DNA from: Enterococcus quebecensis
GTDB lineage: Bacteria > Bacillota > Bacilli > Lactobacillales > Enterococcaceae
Direction: 5' to 3'
NCBI RefSeq assembly: GCF_001730365.1
Contig: NZ_MIKB01000016.1
Coordinates: 124,001-188,000, forward strand
DNA length: 64,000 bases
Positions 56,094-64,000 of this stretch are shown here, one piece after another. The stretch's first letter is position 1. Each line of letters begins with the position of its first letter. The notes below the pieces were generated by a model, which was not told the DNA's origin, ran no database searches, and was given only the letters and a program-made list of their open reading frames with translations. A program made the translations under genes and the position numbers.

Positions 56094-56168
56094 ATGAATA
56101 CATACAAATTAATATTGATTATGCTCCCGCCGCTTCCCGGATTTAGATGTTTTTTTTCAACCCTTTAG
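56094..56168 (+). CDS. 24-residue leader peptide upstream of MFS pump
   Basis: ATG with GGAAG about 10 nt upstream opens a 24-codon frame, MNTYKLILIMLPPLPGFRCF and four more residues, ending in TAG 24 nt before the pump's TTG start. The LPPLPG codons are a GC-rich island (CTCCCGCCGCTTCCCGG) in an AT-rich leader. Its CTTCC can pair with GGAAG in the pump's ribosome site. Proline-rich stalling at this point could expose or hide the pump ribosome site, as in translational-attenuation leaders of antibiotic resistance genes. The peptide itself is visible; the regulation is inference. Confidence 0.5.
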   Translation: MNTYKLILIMLPPLPGFRCFFSTL

Positions 56169-56192
56169 TATAAGTAATTAGGAGGAAGTATC

Positions 56193-57389
56193 TTGAAAAA
56201 AGACATCGAAACACGTGGACCATCTTTAGCATTACTGATCGTTTTAGTGGGTTTTCCACAGATCAGTGAAACGATTTTTACACCATCATTACCTGATATT
56301 GCTCGTGATTTTCAATCACCAATGGCAACGGTTCAGTTAACCTTGAGTATTTATTTTTTTGCATTTGCACTAGGCGTTTTTTTATGGGGGTGGCTGTCTG
56401 ACTTTATCGGTCGGCGCAAATCTATGTTGTATGGCTTGTTGTTTTATGGACTTGGCAGTTTTCTATGTTTTCAATCGTCAACGATTGAAGTATTATTATT
56501 GTCTCGTTTCATTCAAGCTTTCGGTGCTAGTACAGGGTCGATTGTAACACAGACCATGTTGCGGGAAAGTTATTCTGGAAACCAACGCCACGCATTATTT
56601 GCGCAAGTGTCAGCAGCTCTTGCATTTACTCCAGCCATTGGTCCTATGATTGGCGGTATTGTTGATCAATATTGGGGATTTAGAACTGTTTTTCTTGTAT
56701 TGGTATTGATGAGTGTCTTGATTTTTTGTTACGCTTTTTTACGCTTGCCGGAAACTTTCCAAGTGAGTGAACGAGCGCCAGTAAAATTAGTGCCCATCAT
56801 TCAGAGACTTGTAGCTAGTCCAAAGGTTTTGACCTACGGATTTTTGATTGGTGCGATCAATGGTGTGTTATTCAGTTATTACGCAGAGGCACCATTTGTT
56901 TTTATAGAAGCGTTTCATTTATCCACAGCAACTTATGGTTTTTTAGGAATTGGTGTGGCTGGCGCTTCAATTTTAGGTTCGTTAGTATCAAAGCGGTTAT
57001 TGCCGATTTATCAGCCAGAAAAAATTATACTTATCGGGATTAAAACGATGATGTTTGGAACGGTTTTCTTACTTTTAGCTAGTGCAGCAACGTTTCTTCC
57101 GTCTGCAGCTCAGTTTTGGCTGATGTTAGTTGGGATTTTTATTCTTTTAACAGGGACAGGAACAGCGTTGCCTAATTGTCTTAGTTTGGCGTTAACAGAT
57201 TTTCAAGATGTGATTGGAACCGCAGGAGCAATTTTTAGTTTAGGGTATTACTTGTTGGTCAGTGTGTTTACGTTTGGGATGAGCAAGCTTCATAATGGAA
57301 CATTATTAATAATGCCGCTTTATTTTCTTGTGATAAGTGGGGTGATGTTTCTATTGGCACGAATATATTTACTTACAAGAGATAAATAA
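56193..57389 (+). CDS. Bcr/CflA-type MFS drug efflux transporter
   Basis: A 398-residue transporter with 12 predicted transmembrane helices. FTPSLPDIARDF at the first loop and the loop 2-3 motif GWLSDFIGRRKSMLYG are typical of DHA1 Bcr/CflA pumps, with an RFIQAFGAS helix-4 motif. It exports drugs in exchange for protons. The start is a TTG, supported by AGGAGGAAGTATC just upstream. It is preceded by a short leader ORF and divergent from the HxlR regulator. The substrate is unknown. Confidence 0.9.
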   Translation: MKKDIETRGPSLALLIVLVGFPQISETIFTPSLPDIARDFQSPMATVQLTLSIYFFAFALGVFLWGWLSDFIGRRKSMLYGLLFYGLGSFLCFQSSTIEVLLLSRFIQAFGASTGSIVTQTMLRESYSGNQRHALFAQVSAALAFTPAIGPMIGGIVDQYWGFRTVFLVLVLMSVLIFCYAFLRLPETFQVSERAPVKLVPIIQRLVASPKVLTYGFLIGAINGVLFSYYAEAPFVFIEAFHLSTATYGFLGIGVAGASILGSLVSKRLLPIYQPEKIILIGIKTMMFGTVFLLLASAATFLPSAAQFWLMLVGIFILLTGTGTALPNCLSLALTDFQDVIGTAGAIFSLGYYLLVSVFTFGMSKLHNGTLLIMPLYFLVISGVMFLLARIYLLTRDK

Positions 57390-57391
57390 TC

Positions 57392-57426
57392 AAAAAAACA
57401 TCTGCGCAATGCGTGGATGTTTTTTT
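57392..57426 (+). terminator. Terminator after MFS pump
   Basis: AAAAAAACATC/GATGTTTTTTT arms with an inner GCGC/GCGT-type loop. Confidence 0.75.
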
Positions 57427-57493
57427 GAGTGAACAGCGTGATGCAACTCTTAGAAGAAAACTTTTTTATGTAATCAAGAATACATAGTCCTTT

Positions 57494-57522
57494 TTTACAA
57501 TAATTTATGTTAGTGTTATAAA
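57494..57522 (+). promoter_or_regulatory. Promoter of AEC transporter
   Basis: TTTACA, a 17-bp spacer and TATAAA, 24 nt before the GTG start of the AEC gene. Confidence 0.65.
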
Positions 57523-57545
57523 GAGAGCAGTGAGGAGCGAGTGAA

Positions 57546-58454
57546 GTGAGAGAAATTTTGTTACAAGCGTTTGGGTTTTGTTTTATCATATTTTTGGGCT
57601 ACTTGATGAAACGGATTGGTTTGTTGAGTAAAGCAGATGGTGGTATGTTATCAGTAATTATTGTAAATATTACATTGCCAGCCACGGTCGTTGTTAGTTT
57701 AGCCAGTATTGATGTTTCAGGAACGCTGTTTTTCTTGTTGGCAATGGGTATTGTATTGAATATTTTGGTTATTTTGATTGGTAGCCGAGTAAGTACAAAA
57801 AGACCTGTTTTGGAACGAGAATTCCAAATGTATTCAATGTCAGGATACAACATTGGCAACTTTAGCTTGCCTTTTATACAAGGGTTTTATCCATTAGCGG
57901 TACCGTTTTTGTTGATGTTTGATATTGGCAATAGTGTGATGTTAACAGGTGGCAGTACATTGTTGATTGATAAAATGGTGGGAACGAAAGAAGAAACGAC
58001 GTTGAAGAAAATTGTATCATCTTTATTTAAATCAGCTCCTTTTACAGCCTATATGGTTATGTTGTTGTTGCGGATCGTTCATGTTGGTTTACCTGTAGAG
58101 CTATTGGGGATGTTAGAGATGATTGCCAAAGCAAATGGTTTTTTATCAATGTTTATGATTGGGTTGTATTTAGAACTGAAATTACCTAAACAAGCGTTGC
58201 GTTTGGTCAAAGAAGTATTGTTTTGGCGCTATTTATGTGGAGGGTTATTTGCGTTGTTGTTTGCCTTTCTACTTCCTTTAAATCCATTGCTAAGAGTTGT
58301 GTTGGTTGTATTGAGTTTGGCACCGATGCCGACATTTTCAGTAATCAATAGTGTGAAAGCAGGGATGCCAGAAGAAACGGTGGGGTTTACTTCTTCTGCA
58401 AGTATTTTGATCAGTTTGGTATTGATGACGCTAGTGATGATTTTGATGGGGTAA
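57546..58454 (+). CDS. AEC-family (auxin efflux carrier-like) transporter
   Basis: A 302-residue membrane protein with about ten transmembrane helices and the family features GYLMKRIGLLSKADGG in loop 1 and YNIGNFSLPFI in the first crossover region. Bacterial AEC proteins carry malate, malonate or other organic anions. It starts at GTG with GAGGAGCGAGTGAA upstream. It is monocistronic and ends in a terminator shared with convergent murE. The substrate is not predictable. Confidence 0.88.
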   Translation: MREILLQAFGFCFIIFLGYLMKRIGLLSKADGGMLSVIIVNITLPATVVVSLASIDVSGTLFFLLAMGIVLNILVILIGSRVSTKRPVLEREFQMYSMSGYNIGNFSLPFIQGFYPLAVPFLLMFDIGNSVMLTGGSTLLIDKMVGTKEETTLKKIVSSLFKSAPFTAYMVMLLLRIVHVGLPVELLGMLEMIAKANGFLSMFMIGLYLELKLPKQALRLVKEVLFWRYLCGGLFALLFAFLLPLNPLLRVVLVVLSLAPMPTFSVINSVKAGMPEETVGFTSSASILISLVLMTLVMILMG

Positions 58455-58493
58455 TAAAAAAGAGTAGGGAAAAAAGCCCTACTCTTTTTTATT
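58453..58493. terminator. Bidirectional terminator overlapping murE stop
   Basis: A perfect 17-bp stem (58453-58469 with 58477-58493) and loop AAAAAAG. Its right arm reaches into the murE stop codon. Confidence 0.88.
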
Positions 58494-60015
58494 ATTCGCG
58501 AATTAGACGATCAGCGATTTGATAATCTCCTTCATACGGCGTATCTACTCCGCCGACTTTTTGATATAAGTCAGCACCTTTACCAGCTAAAACGACAGCA
58601 TCGTCCGTTTTACTTATAGCCAGAGCTTCTTTAATGGCAACATCACGGTCAACGATGATTTCAACAGGAATATCGGTTGTAATATGAGCTTTGATTTCTT
58701 CACAGATCGTAACGGGATTCTCATCAGCTGGATCATCCGTTGTCAAAATCGCAACATCGGCGAGTTCAGACAAAACTGTACCGAAGTCTTTCCGTCTAGA
58801 AATCGCTTTGTTTCCAGTACTGCCGATCACTACAAGGATACGGCCATTAGGATGTTCTTCTTTCACAAAAGTTAAAAGATTTTTTAAACTGTCATAATTA
58901 TGGGCATAGTCGACATAGACTTTCGCACCATTTTTATTCGTCAACAATTCCATTCTGCCAGGAACGATCGTTTCTTTGATGCCTTGTTGACAATCACTGC
59001 GTACGGCACCAACTAAAGCACTAGTTAGAACAGCGCTTAAGGCATTTCCTTTGTTGAAATCTCCACCTAAACGTAAGTGATAGTCCCCAGTAATAGCTAA
59101 GGTGTCTTTTTTTGCTGTAATAGAAAATGCGAGAGAATCTTCAAGATTCGTTTGATAGATGTAATCTGCATCCGTTGCTTTTTGATCACCATAAACGATA
59201 TAAGGCGTTTGGTGTAACTCAGCAGTTTCTTTAAGTAGTTTAAAATGATCGGAGTCACGATTTAAAATCATTGTTTTAGAATGTTTGATTAATTGTCGCT
59301 TACAGTAAAAATAATCGTCAAATGTTGGATGCTCAATTGGGCTAATATGGTCAGGTGTAATGTTTAGGAAAATTCCTACATCAAAGAATAAACCATACAC
59401 ACGATTGGTTTTATAAGCTTGTGAAGAGACTTCCATAATAAAGTGAGTCATACCGTTAGCGACCGCTTCTGCCATCATTCGATAAAGATCTAGTGATTCT
59501 GGCGTGGTCAATTGAGATTTGAAAAAAGTTTCGCCATCTAAGGTAGAGTTCATTGTAGATAGCATTGCTGTCTTTTTATGTGTTGTGTGGTCTAAAATAA
59601 ACTTAGTAAAATAAGCAGCAGTTGTTTTTCCTTTGGTACCAGTAAAACCAATCAATTTCAATTGATTTTGTGGATAGTCATAAAAAGCCATACTCAATAC
59701 AGCCATTGCCTTTTTGATATCAGTGACAATGATACCTAATGGTGCAAGTACGTCATCATAAGGCTGTTCTGCTACATAAACCTCAAGACCTGACTGAACG
59801 GCAGCATTTAAATATTCTGATTTGAAAGTCATTCCTTTACAGAAAAACAGAGTATCACAGCTGACTTTACGGGAATCATAAGAAATAGTATCGAATAGTT
59901 TATCTTTAAACGAGTCAGGTGGGGTCAAAGACCAACCTTCAGCGGAAATAAATTCTTTTAATAGATGCTCTTTTAGTAAACATTCACGGATTCTTTCTAA
60001 AGAAATAGTCATCAT
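58492..60015 (-). CDS. murE: UDP-MurNAc-tripeptide synthetase (L-lysine-adding type)
   Basis: A 507-residue Mur ligase. It has an N-terminal uridine-binding domain, the ATP loop GFTGTKGKTT (about 123-132), LTTPESLDLYRMM, the carbamylated-Lys region FDDYFYCKRQL, and the C-terminal selectivity motif DDPADENP (427-434). DAP-type enzymes read DNPR there, so this is the L-Lys type. It adds the third residue of the peptidoglycan stem peptide in the cytoplasm. GGAGG lies before ATGATG; either ATG could start. A 446-bp gap separates it from the divergent flippase gene. Confidence 0.93.
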   Translation of the reverse strand: MMTISLERIRECLLKEHLLKEFISAEGWSLTPPDSFKDKLFDTISYDSRKVSCDTLFFCKGMTFKSEYLNAAVQSGLEVYVAEQPYDDVLAPLGIIVTDIKKAMAVLSMAFYDYPQNQLKLIGFTGTKGKTTAAYFTKFILDHTTHKKTAMLSTMNSTLDGETFFKSQLTTPESLDLYRMMAEAVANGMTHFIMEVSSQAYKTNRVYGLFFDVGIFLNITPDHISPIEHPTFDDYFYCKRQLIKHSKTMILNRDSDHFKLLKETAELHQTPYIVYGDQKATDADYIYQTNLEDSLAFSITAKKDTLAITGDYHLRLGGDFNKGNALSAVLTSALVGAVRSDCQQGIKETIVPGRMELLTNKNGAKVYVDYAHNYDSLKNLLTFVKEEHPNGRILVVIGSTGNKAISRRKDFGTVLSELADVAILTTDDPADENPVTICEEIKAHITTDIPVEIIVDRDVAIKEALAISKTDDAVVLAGKGADLYQKVGGVDTPYEGDYQIADRLIRE

Positions 60016-60082
60016 TGCGCCTCCAAGCGGTATCTAAAATCTGAATGTAAGATTTTTTGAAGTAAAAAGCTTTTAGAAATTC

Positions 60083-60111
60083 ATCATACAATTTAAATGA
60101 TAAAACTTCAA
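60083..60111 (-). promoter_or_regulatory. murE promoter
   Basis: On the minus strand TTGAAG, a 17-bp spacer and TATGAT, about 70 bp upstream of the start codon. Confidence 0.6.
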
Positions 60112-60396
60112 GGTGCGTGCTAATTGTTGGAGGAAAATCAATCACATAGATGTTCGTTTTTACGATGAATAAGTAATTAAATAACGATTATATAAAAAGC
60201 ATATTTTTTTAAAATGCGAAAATAATTATAAAATAAAATAAATAAACTACGACTTAATGCTTAAATATAAACAAAAAACAAACAATTGGTAATGGTGTAT
60301 TCATTTGGTGTTTATATATTAAAAAAATTCTAACTACTGTTTTTTTACAAAATCAATGAGGAAAACATAAATAAGTTAATTTATTCAAGAAAGTCG

Positions 60397-60425
60397 TTGC
60401 ATATACTTGATTTAACAATTAAAAT
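60397..60425 (+). promoter_or_regulatory. Promoter of MurJ/YtgP-like gene
   Basis: TTGCAT, a 17-bp spacer and TAAAAT, 37 nt before the ATG. The remainder of the 446-bp gap 60016-60461 is AT-rich, and I see no gene in it. Confidence 0.6.
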
Positions 60426-60461
60426 AAAGGAAGCATGTTTGAAGAAAGTTGGAGGAGTTAA

Positions 60462-62111
60462 ATGATAAATCAACCAAATCCTGCTGATCAACCAATCTTA
60501 ACAAATCAAGAGAAGATGGTTAAAGGATCGGCTTGGATGACAGCTAGTAATATAATTTCTCGTTTGTTGGGTGCGGTGTATATTATCCCATGGTATGCTT
60601 GGATGGGAAAACACGCCAATGAAGCAAATAGTTTATCTTCAATGGGATATACTGTGTATGCTCTCTTTTTATTAATATCAACGGCAGGCATTCCAGCCGC
60701 TATTGCAAAGCAGACATCTTATTACAATTCGTTAAATGAATATAAAATTAGCCGACAGCTCTTTTATAAAGCTCTTCAATTAATGGCTATCTTAGGTGGA
60801 GTTTTTGCGATTGTAATGTATCTTGCATCGCCACTTCTGGCAAAATGGTCAGGAGGCGGGGAAGCATTGATTCCTACGATGCGTTCACTGAGTTTAGCTG
60901 TATTAATTTTTCCATGTATGAGTGTTGTTCGAGGATATTTCCAAGGAAACCAAGACATGATGCCATTTGCATTATCACAAATTGTTGAGCAAGTTGCACG
61001 TGTATTTTACATGTTATTGACAGCGTTCATCATTATGAAAGTCATGGATGGCGATTATGTTAGTGCAGTCACACAATCAACTCTTGCGGCATTTATTGGG
61101 ATGCTGGCTAGTTTAGTTGTATTGTTTTTCTACATTCGTAAACAAAAACCAATGTTTGACTATCTTGCAGAACACAGTGCCAATGAACATGAAGCATCTA
61201 CGAAAGAATTATTGACAGAGACCTTAAAAGAAGCGATTCCTTTTATTATTGTTGGTTCAGGTGTAACGGTATTTAAATTAGTGGATCAGTTTACGTTTTC
61301 TAATTTCATGGGTACATTTACAGCCTATTCTGGTAGTCAATTGAGAACGTTGTTTGCGGTTTTTAACGCCAATCCGGACAAATTAACGATGGTTGTGATT
61401 GCTTTAGCAACATCGATTTCAGCCACTGGGTTACCGCTTATTACTGAGGCAATTACCTTAAAGAATTATCGCGATTTATCTAAGTTAATCAGCAATAATT
61501 TACAATTATTTATGTTTGTGATGTTGCCAGCAACTTTCGGTATGATTGTCCTGGCAAAACCATTATATACGATGTTTTATGTGCCAGATGCGCTAGGTGT
61601 ATCGGTCTTGATCCAAGCTTGTTTTGCCGGTTTGTTTATGGGACTATATATGTTGTCGTCAACGATGTTGATGGGAATGTACGAAAATGAAGCAGCGATT
61701 AAGTATTTTGCTTTAGGTTTAGCGCTGAAATTGATTATTCAATATCCAAGTGTTCGACTTTTTGAAGTTTATGGCCCATTGATTGCTACGATGATTGGTT
61801 TTACATTATCATGTGTATTGATCATGAGAAAAATCAAAAAAGTTAGTCGATTTAATTTCGGATTGACATTACGTCGTGGTTTATTGATTTTCCTGATCAC
61901 CTTGGTAATGATGCTTGCGGCGGTGTTGATGAGACAATTCTTATATCTGTTCTTAGATCCAACACGCAAATTCCAATCCTTCTTAATTATTATAATTGTT
62001 GCGGCATTTGGCGGAGCGGTTTATGGTTATATTACGATCAAACTTCGTTTAGCAGATAAATTACTAGGCGCAAGTGTTGGTAAAATTCGTCGTAAATTGA
62101 AAATAAAATAG
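60462..62111 (+). CDS. MurJ/YtgP-type lipid-linked precursor flippase
   Basis: A 549-residue MOP-superfamily (MviN/polysaccharide exporter) protein with 14 predicted transmembrane helices. The start region has VKGSAWMTASNIISRLLGAVYIIPW, quoted by its core ASNIISRLLGAVY, the signature of the YtgP/MurJ group in Firmicutes. It moves lipid II or polysaccharide precursors across the membrane. GGAGGAG precedes the ATG. It is divergent from murE, consistent with a cell-wall role. A second function in polysaccharide export cannot be excluded. Confidence 0.88.
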   Translation: MINQPNPADQPILTNQEKMVKGSAWMTASNIISRLLGAVYIIPWYAWMGKHANEANSLSSMGYTVYALFLLISTAGIPAAIAKQTSYYNSLNEYKISRQLFYKALQLMAILGGVFAIVMYLASPLLAKWSGGGEALIPTMRSLSLAVLIFPCMSVVRGYFQGNQDMMPFALSQIVEQVARVFYMLLTAFIIMKVMDGDYVSAVTQSTLAAFIGMLASLVVLFFYIRKQKPMFDYLAEHSANEHEASTKELLTETLKEAIPFIIVGSGVTVFKLVDQFTFSNFMGTFTAYSGSQLRTLFAVFNANPDKLTMVVIALATSISATGLPLITEAITLKNYRDLSKLISNNLQLFMFVMLPATFGMIVLAKPLYTMFYVPDALGVSVLIQACFAGLFMGLYMLSSTMLMGMYENEAAIKYFALGLALKLIIQYPSVRLFEVYGPLIATMIGFTLSCVLIMRKIKKVSRFNFGLTLRRGLLIFLITLVMMLAAVLMRQFLYLFLDPTRKFQSFLIIIIVAAFGGAVYGYITIKLRLADKLLGASVGKIRRKLKIK

Positions 62112-62117
62112 ACTTAG

Positions 62118-62150
62118 TAAAATAGCGGGACATAATGTTCCGCTATTTTA
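62118..62150 (+). terminator. Terminator after flippase gene
   Basis: TAAAATAGCGG/CCGCTATTTTA stem with a further ACAT/ATGT extension. It lies before the rsuA ribosome site. Confidence 0.75.
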
Positions 62151-62175
62151 TTAGATAAAAAACTAAGGAGAACCC

Positions 62176-62898
62176 ATGCGATTAGATAAATTTCTTGCAG
62201 AAACCGGTGTTGGCAGCCGCAAAGAAGCAAAACAACTACTAAAAAAAAGTTTAGTCTCTGTAAATAATAAGATTGTAAAAGATGGAAAAACGCAAATTGA
62301 TGAAAGCAAAGACATCATTACTTTTGCTGGAGAACAATTGAGCTATCAAAAATTTTATTACTACATGTTGCATAAACCTCAAGGAGTCATCTCTGCGACA
62401 GAAGATAAAAGAGATCAAACAGTGATTGATTTATTGCAGGATCAAGATTTTAGAGAAGATTTATTTCCTGTTGGTCGCCTTGATAAAGATACCGAAGGAT
62501 TACTACTATTGACAAACGATGGTCAACTAGCACATCAATTACTGTCACCAAAAAAACATGTAGATAAAGAGTATTTCGCAAAAATTCAGGGAATTGTTAC
62601 CGAAGAGGATGTCCGCCATTTTGCTTCAGGGTTTGCTTTGACTAATGGAGAACAAGTAAAACCAAGTAAATTAACGATTGTGTCACTAGATGAAGAAAAT
62701 GAACTATCAGAAATACAGCTGATCATCCAAGAAGGTAAATTTCATCAAGTCAAGAGGATGTTTGAAGCGGTCGATAAAAAAGTTGTTTATTTAAAACGTT
62801 TGCGAATGGGTAGCTTATGGCTGGACGAAGAGCTGACGTTGGGAGACTATCGAGTATTGTCAGAGAGTGAACTTGAAAACTTGAAGGTGAGTAAATAA
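62176..62898 (+). CDS. rsuA: 16S rRNA pseudouridine synthase (RsuA family)
   Basis: A 240-residue enzyme with an N-terminal S4 RNA-binding domain (about 1-60: MRLDKFLAETGVGSRKEAK) and the catalytic RluB/E/F/RsuA core with Asp103 in PVGRLDKDTEGLLLLTNDG. It isomerises a uridine, typically U516 of 16S rRNA. AAGGAGAACCC precedes the ATG. Other RsuA-family members modify 23S rRNA, so the exact target is by family likelihood. Confidence 0.93.
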   Translation: MRLDKFLAETGVGSRKEAKQLLKKSLVSVNNKIVKDGKTQIDESKDIITFAGEQLSYQKFYYYMLHKPQGVISATEDKRDQTVIDLLQDQDFREDLFPVGRLDKDTEGLLLLTNDGQLAHQLLSPKKHVDKEYFAKIQGIVTEEDVRHFASGFALTNGEQVKPSKLTIVSLDEENELSEIQLIIQEGKFHQVKRMFEAVDKKVVYLKRLRMGSLWLDEELTLGDYRVLSESELENLKVSK

Positions 62899-63026
62899 TC
62901 AAGCAAGTGAGTATGTGATGGGAGTAGCTGTTATACGGAAGTTACAGCGATTATATATTTTTGACTAAAAGCTATTACAAAGATATACTTCTTTTGACTA
63001 GGGAGTCAATGATGAGGAGGAACAAA

Positions 63027-63914
63027 ATGAATGCCATTGAACTTAAGGGATTGACTAAATTATATAAAAAACAACCAGCGATTAATCAAGTGGATTTATC
63101 TGTCGAAAAAGGTGAAATCTATGGTTTTATCGGTCCAAATGGTGCAGGCAAATCAACAACGATTAAGACTATGTTGAATTTTACTTATCCAGACCAAGGC
63201 ACAGCTACCTTACTTGGTTTAGATAGCATAAAAGAAGCCAAAGAAATTCGTAAAAGAACAGGATATGTATCTAGTGATGTACGATTTTATCCGAATATGA
63301 CTACTTTGGAAGTGTTAAAATATGTAGCTGAATTCCATCAACTAAGCAATAGCAAGAAGCAGATTGATTATTTTATTGAATTGTTTGATATTGATGCTCA
63401 AAAGAGGATGTCAGAGCTATCACTAGGAAATAAAAAGAAAATTGCTATTACCGCCGGGCTATTGCCGGCACCAGAATTATTGGTGTTAGATGAACCTACC
63501 AACGGGTTAGACCCTTTGATGCAGCATCGTTTATTTGAAGAGTTAGAAAAGCATAATAAAGATGGTATGACCATTTTTTTATCTAGCCATGATTTAAATG
63601 AAGTTCAACAACATGCACATCGGGCCGCATTTATTCGTGAAGGTGAAATTATTACGGTTCAAGAGGTATCAAAAGAAAAATCATTAGGGAAAGTGATTAC
63701 ATTGATTGGCGATCAAATCCCATTATCTGTGTTTGAAAAACTAGGTGCGGCGATTTTGAAACACCAAGGAAATGAAACCCGCTTATTGTACGAAGGAGAT
63801 TTACGTGCAGTTCTACCATTGTTAGACGATGCCTCAATTCAAGATTTTACCATCACTAATCCAGAATTAGAAGATCAATTCATGGCGTTATATGAAGGAG
63901 GAACAGTCAAATGA
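63027..63914 (+). CDS. ABC transporter ATP-binding protein
   Basis: A ~295-residue nucleotide-binding subunit with Walker A GPNGAGKST, Q-loop region, signature LSLGNKKK and Walker B LLVLDEPTNGLDP, followed by a switch His (SSHD). The C-terminal extension is typical of CcmA/YtrB-like exporters. The ATG at 63027 is chosen for GAGGAGGAACAAA directly upstream; an in-frame ATG at 62961 lacks one. Its stop overlaps the start of the permease gene by 4 nt (ATGA). Confidence 0.92.
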   Translation: MNAIELKGLTKLYKKQPAINQVDLSVEKGEIYGFIGPNGAGKSTTIKTMLNFTYPDQGTATLLGLDSIKEAKEIRKRTGYVSSDVRFYPNMTTLEVLKYVAEFHQLSNSKKQIDYFIELFDIDAQKRMSELSLGNKKKIAITAGLLPAPELLVLDEPTNGLDPLMQHRLFEELEKHNKDGMTIFLSSHDLNEVQQHAHRAAFIREGEIITVQEVSKEKSLGKVITLIGDQIPLSVFEKLGAAILKHQGNETRLLYEGDLRAVLPLLDDASIQDFTITNPELEDQFMALYEGGTVK

Positions 63915-64000
63915 TCACAGCAAAAATCGAAGGAAAATCTTTAATCAAAAGCTTGTTTATTTGGTTAGCTATTTTTATCGTTGTAGTTTTTGGTTTTAGC
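63911..64000 (+). CDS. ABC transporter permease, 3'-truncated by window edge
   Basis: The first 30 codons are visible: MITAKIEGKSLIKSL followed by a hydrophobic helix that runs off the window. GAAGGAGGAACAGTCAA supplies the ribosome site, and the ATGA overlap couples it to the ATPase gene. It is presumably the ABC-2-type membrane partner. Confidence 0.75.
   Translation, partial: MITAKIEGKSLIKSLFIWLAIFIVVVFGFS

Overview
The window is low-GC, AT-rich Firmicute DNA, most likely from an Enterococcus (not confirmed at species level). Several things point there: a WxL-domain surface-protein cluster, class A sortase, an L-lysine-type MurE, a MalT/MapP/MalP/PgmB/MalR maltose block of the kind described in E. 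faecalis, Mga-family regulators, and strong AGGAGG ribosome sites with intrinsic terminators. I see no rRNA, tRNA, CRISPR array, IS element, integrase or prophage. It reads as chromosomal sequence with an accessory surface island at the left.

Region 1 (1-2461): a 5'-truncated Mga-like regulator and a second Mga-like regulator, converging 9 nt apart. Region 2 (2703-21882): one long co-directional cluster. It opens with an atypical OmpR-like regulator lacking the phosphoacceptor Asp, a lectin-WxL protein, a small FPSTG-anchored protein, two short WxL proteins and a DUF916/DUF3324 WxL partner. It continues with a two-helix membrane protein and two type I signal peptidases, the first with a long lysine-rich tail and Arg in place of the catalytic Lys. 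It then runs into YfhO, two lipoproteins, two more polytopic GT-C-like proteins, a GtrA flippase, a dolichyl-P-mannose-synthase-like GT2 and UDP-galactopyranose mutase. I read this as a WxL surface complex coupled to a lipid-linked extracytoplasmic glycosylation module. This is the best candidate for an undescribed system here. A 50-bp perfect palindrome separates it from srtA on the other strand.

Region 3 (22033-34580): housekeeping and small accessory genes. These are srtA, a DUF1622 membrane protein, a methyltransferase, an ACT protein, a GNAT, a C39-like protein, a NagB/AgaI-like sugar isomerase and the DNA glycosylase tag with an SOS-like box. A third Mga-like regulator lies divergent to a modular AA10 lytic polysaccharide monooxygenase. 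A MerR/DUF4260 pair faces a stand-alone GyrI-like protein.

Region 4 (34634-52005): a maltose/maltodextrin regulon. It has three GH13 enzymes, a maltodextrin ABC importer without its ATPase, MalT PTS with MapP phosphatase, MalP, PgmB and the LacI-type MalR. MalR-type palindromes (TGCAATCGATTGCA and variants) sit in the divergent promoter regions. PTS import would give maltose 6'-phosphate, MapP maltose, MalP glucose plus beta-glucose-1-phosphate, and PgmB glucose-6-phosphate.

Region 5 (52212-64000): a copper ATPase, a nitroreductase, an HxlR regulator divergent from a Bcr/CflA-type MFS pump with a 24-codon leader ORF, an AEC transporter, murE, a MurJ/YtgP-type flippase, rsuA, and an ABC transporter whose permease runs off the right edge.
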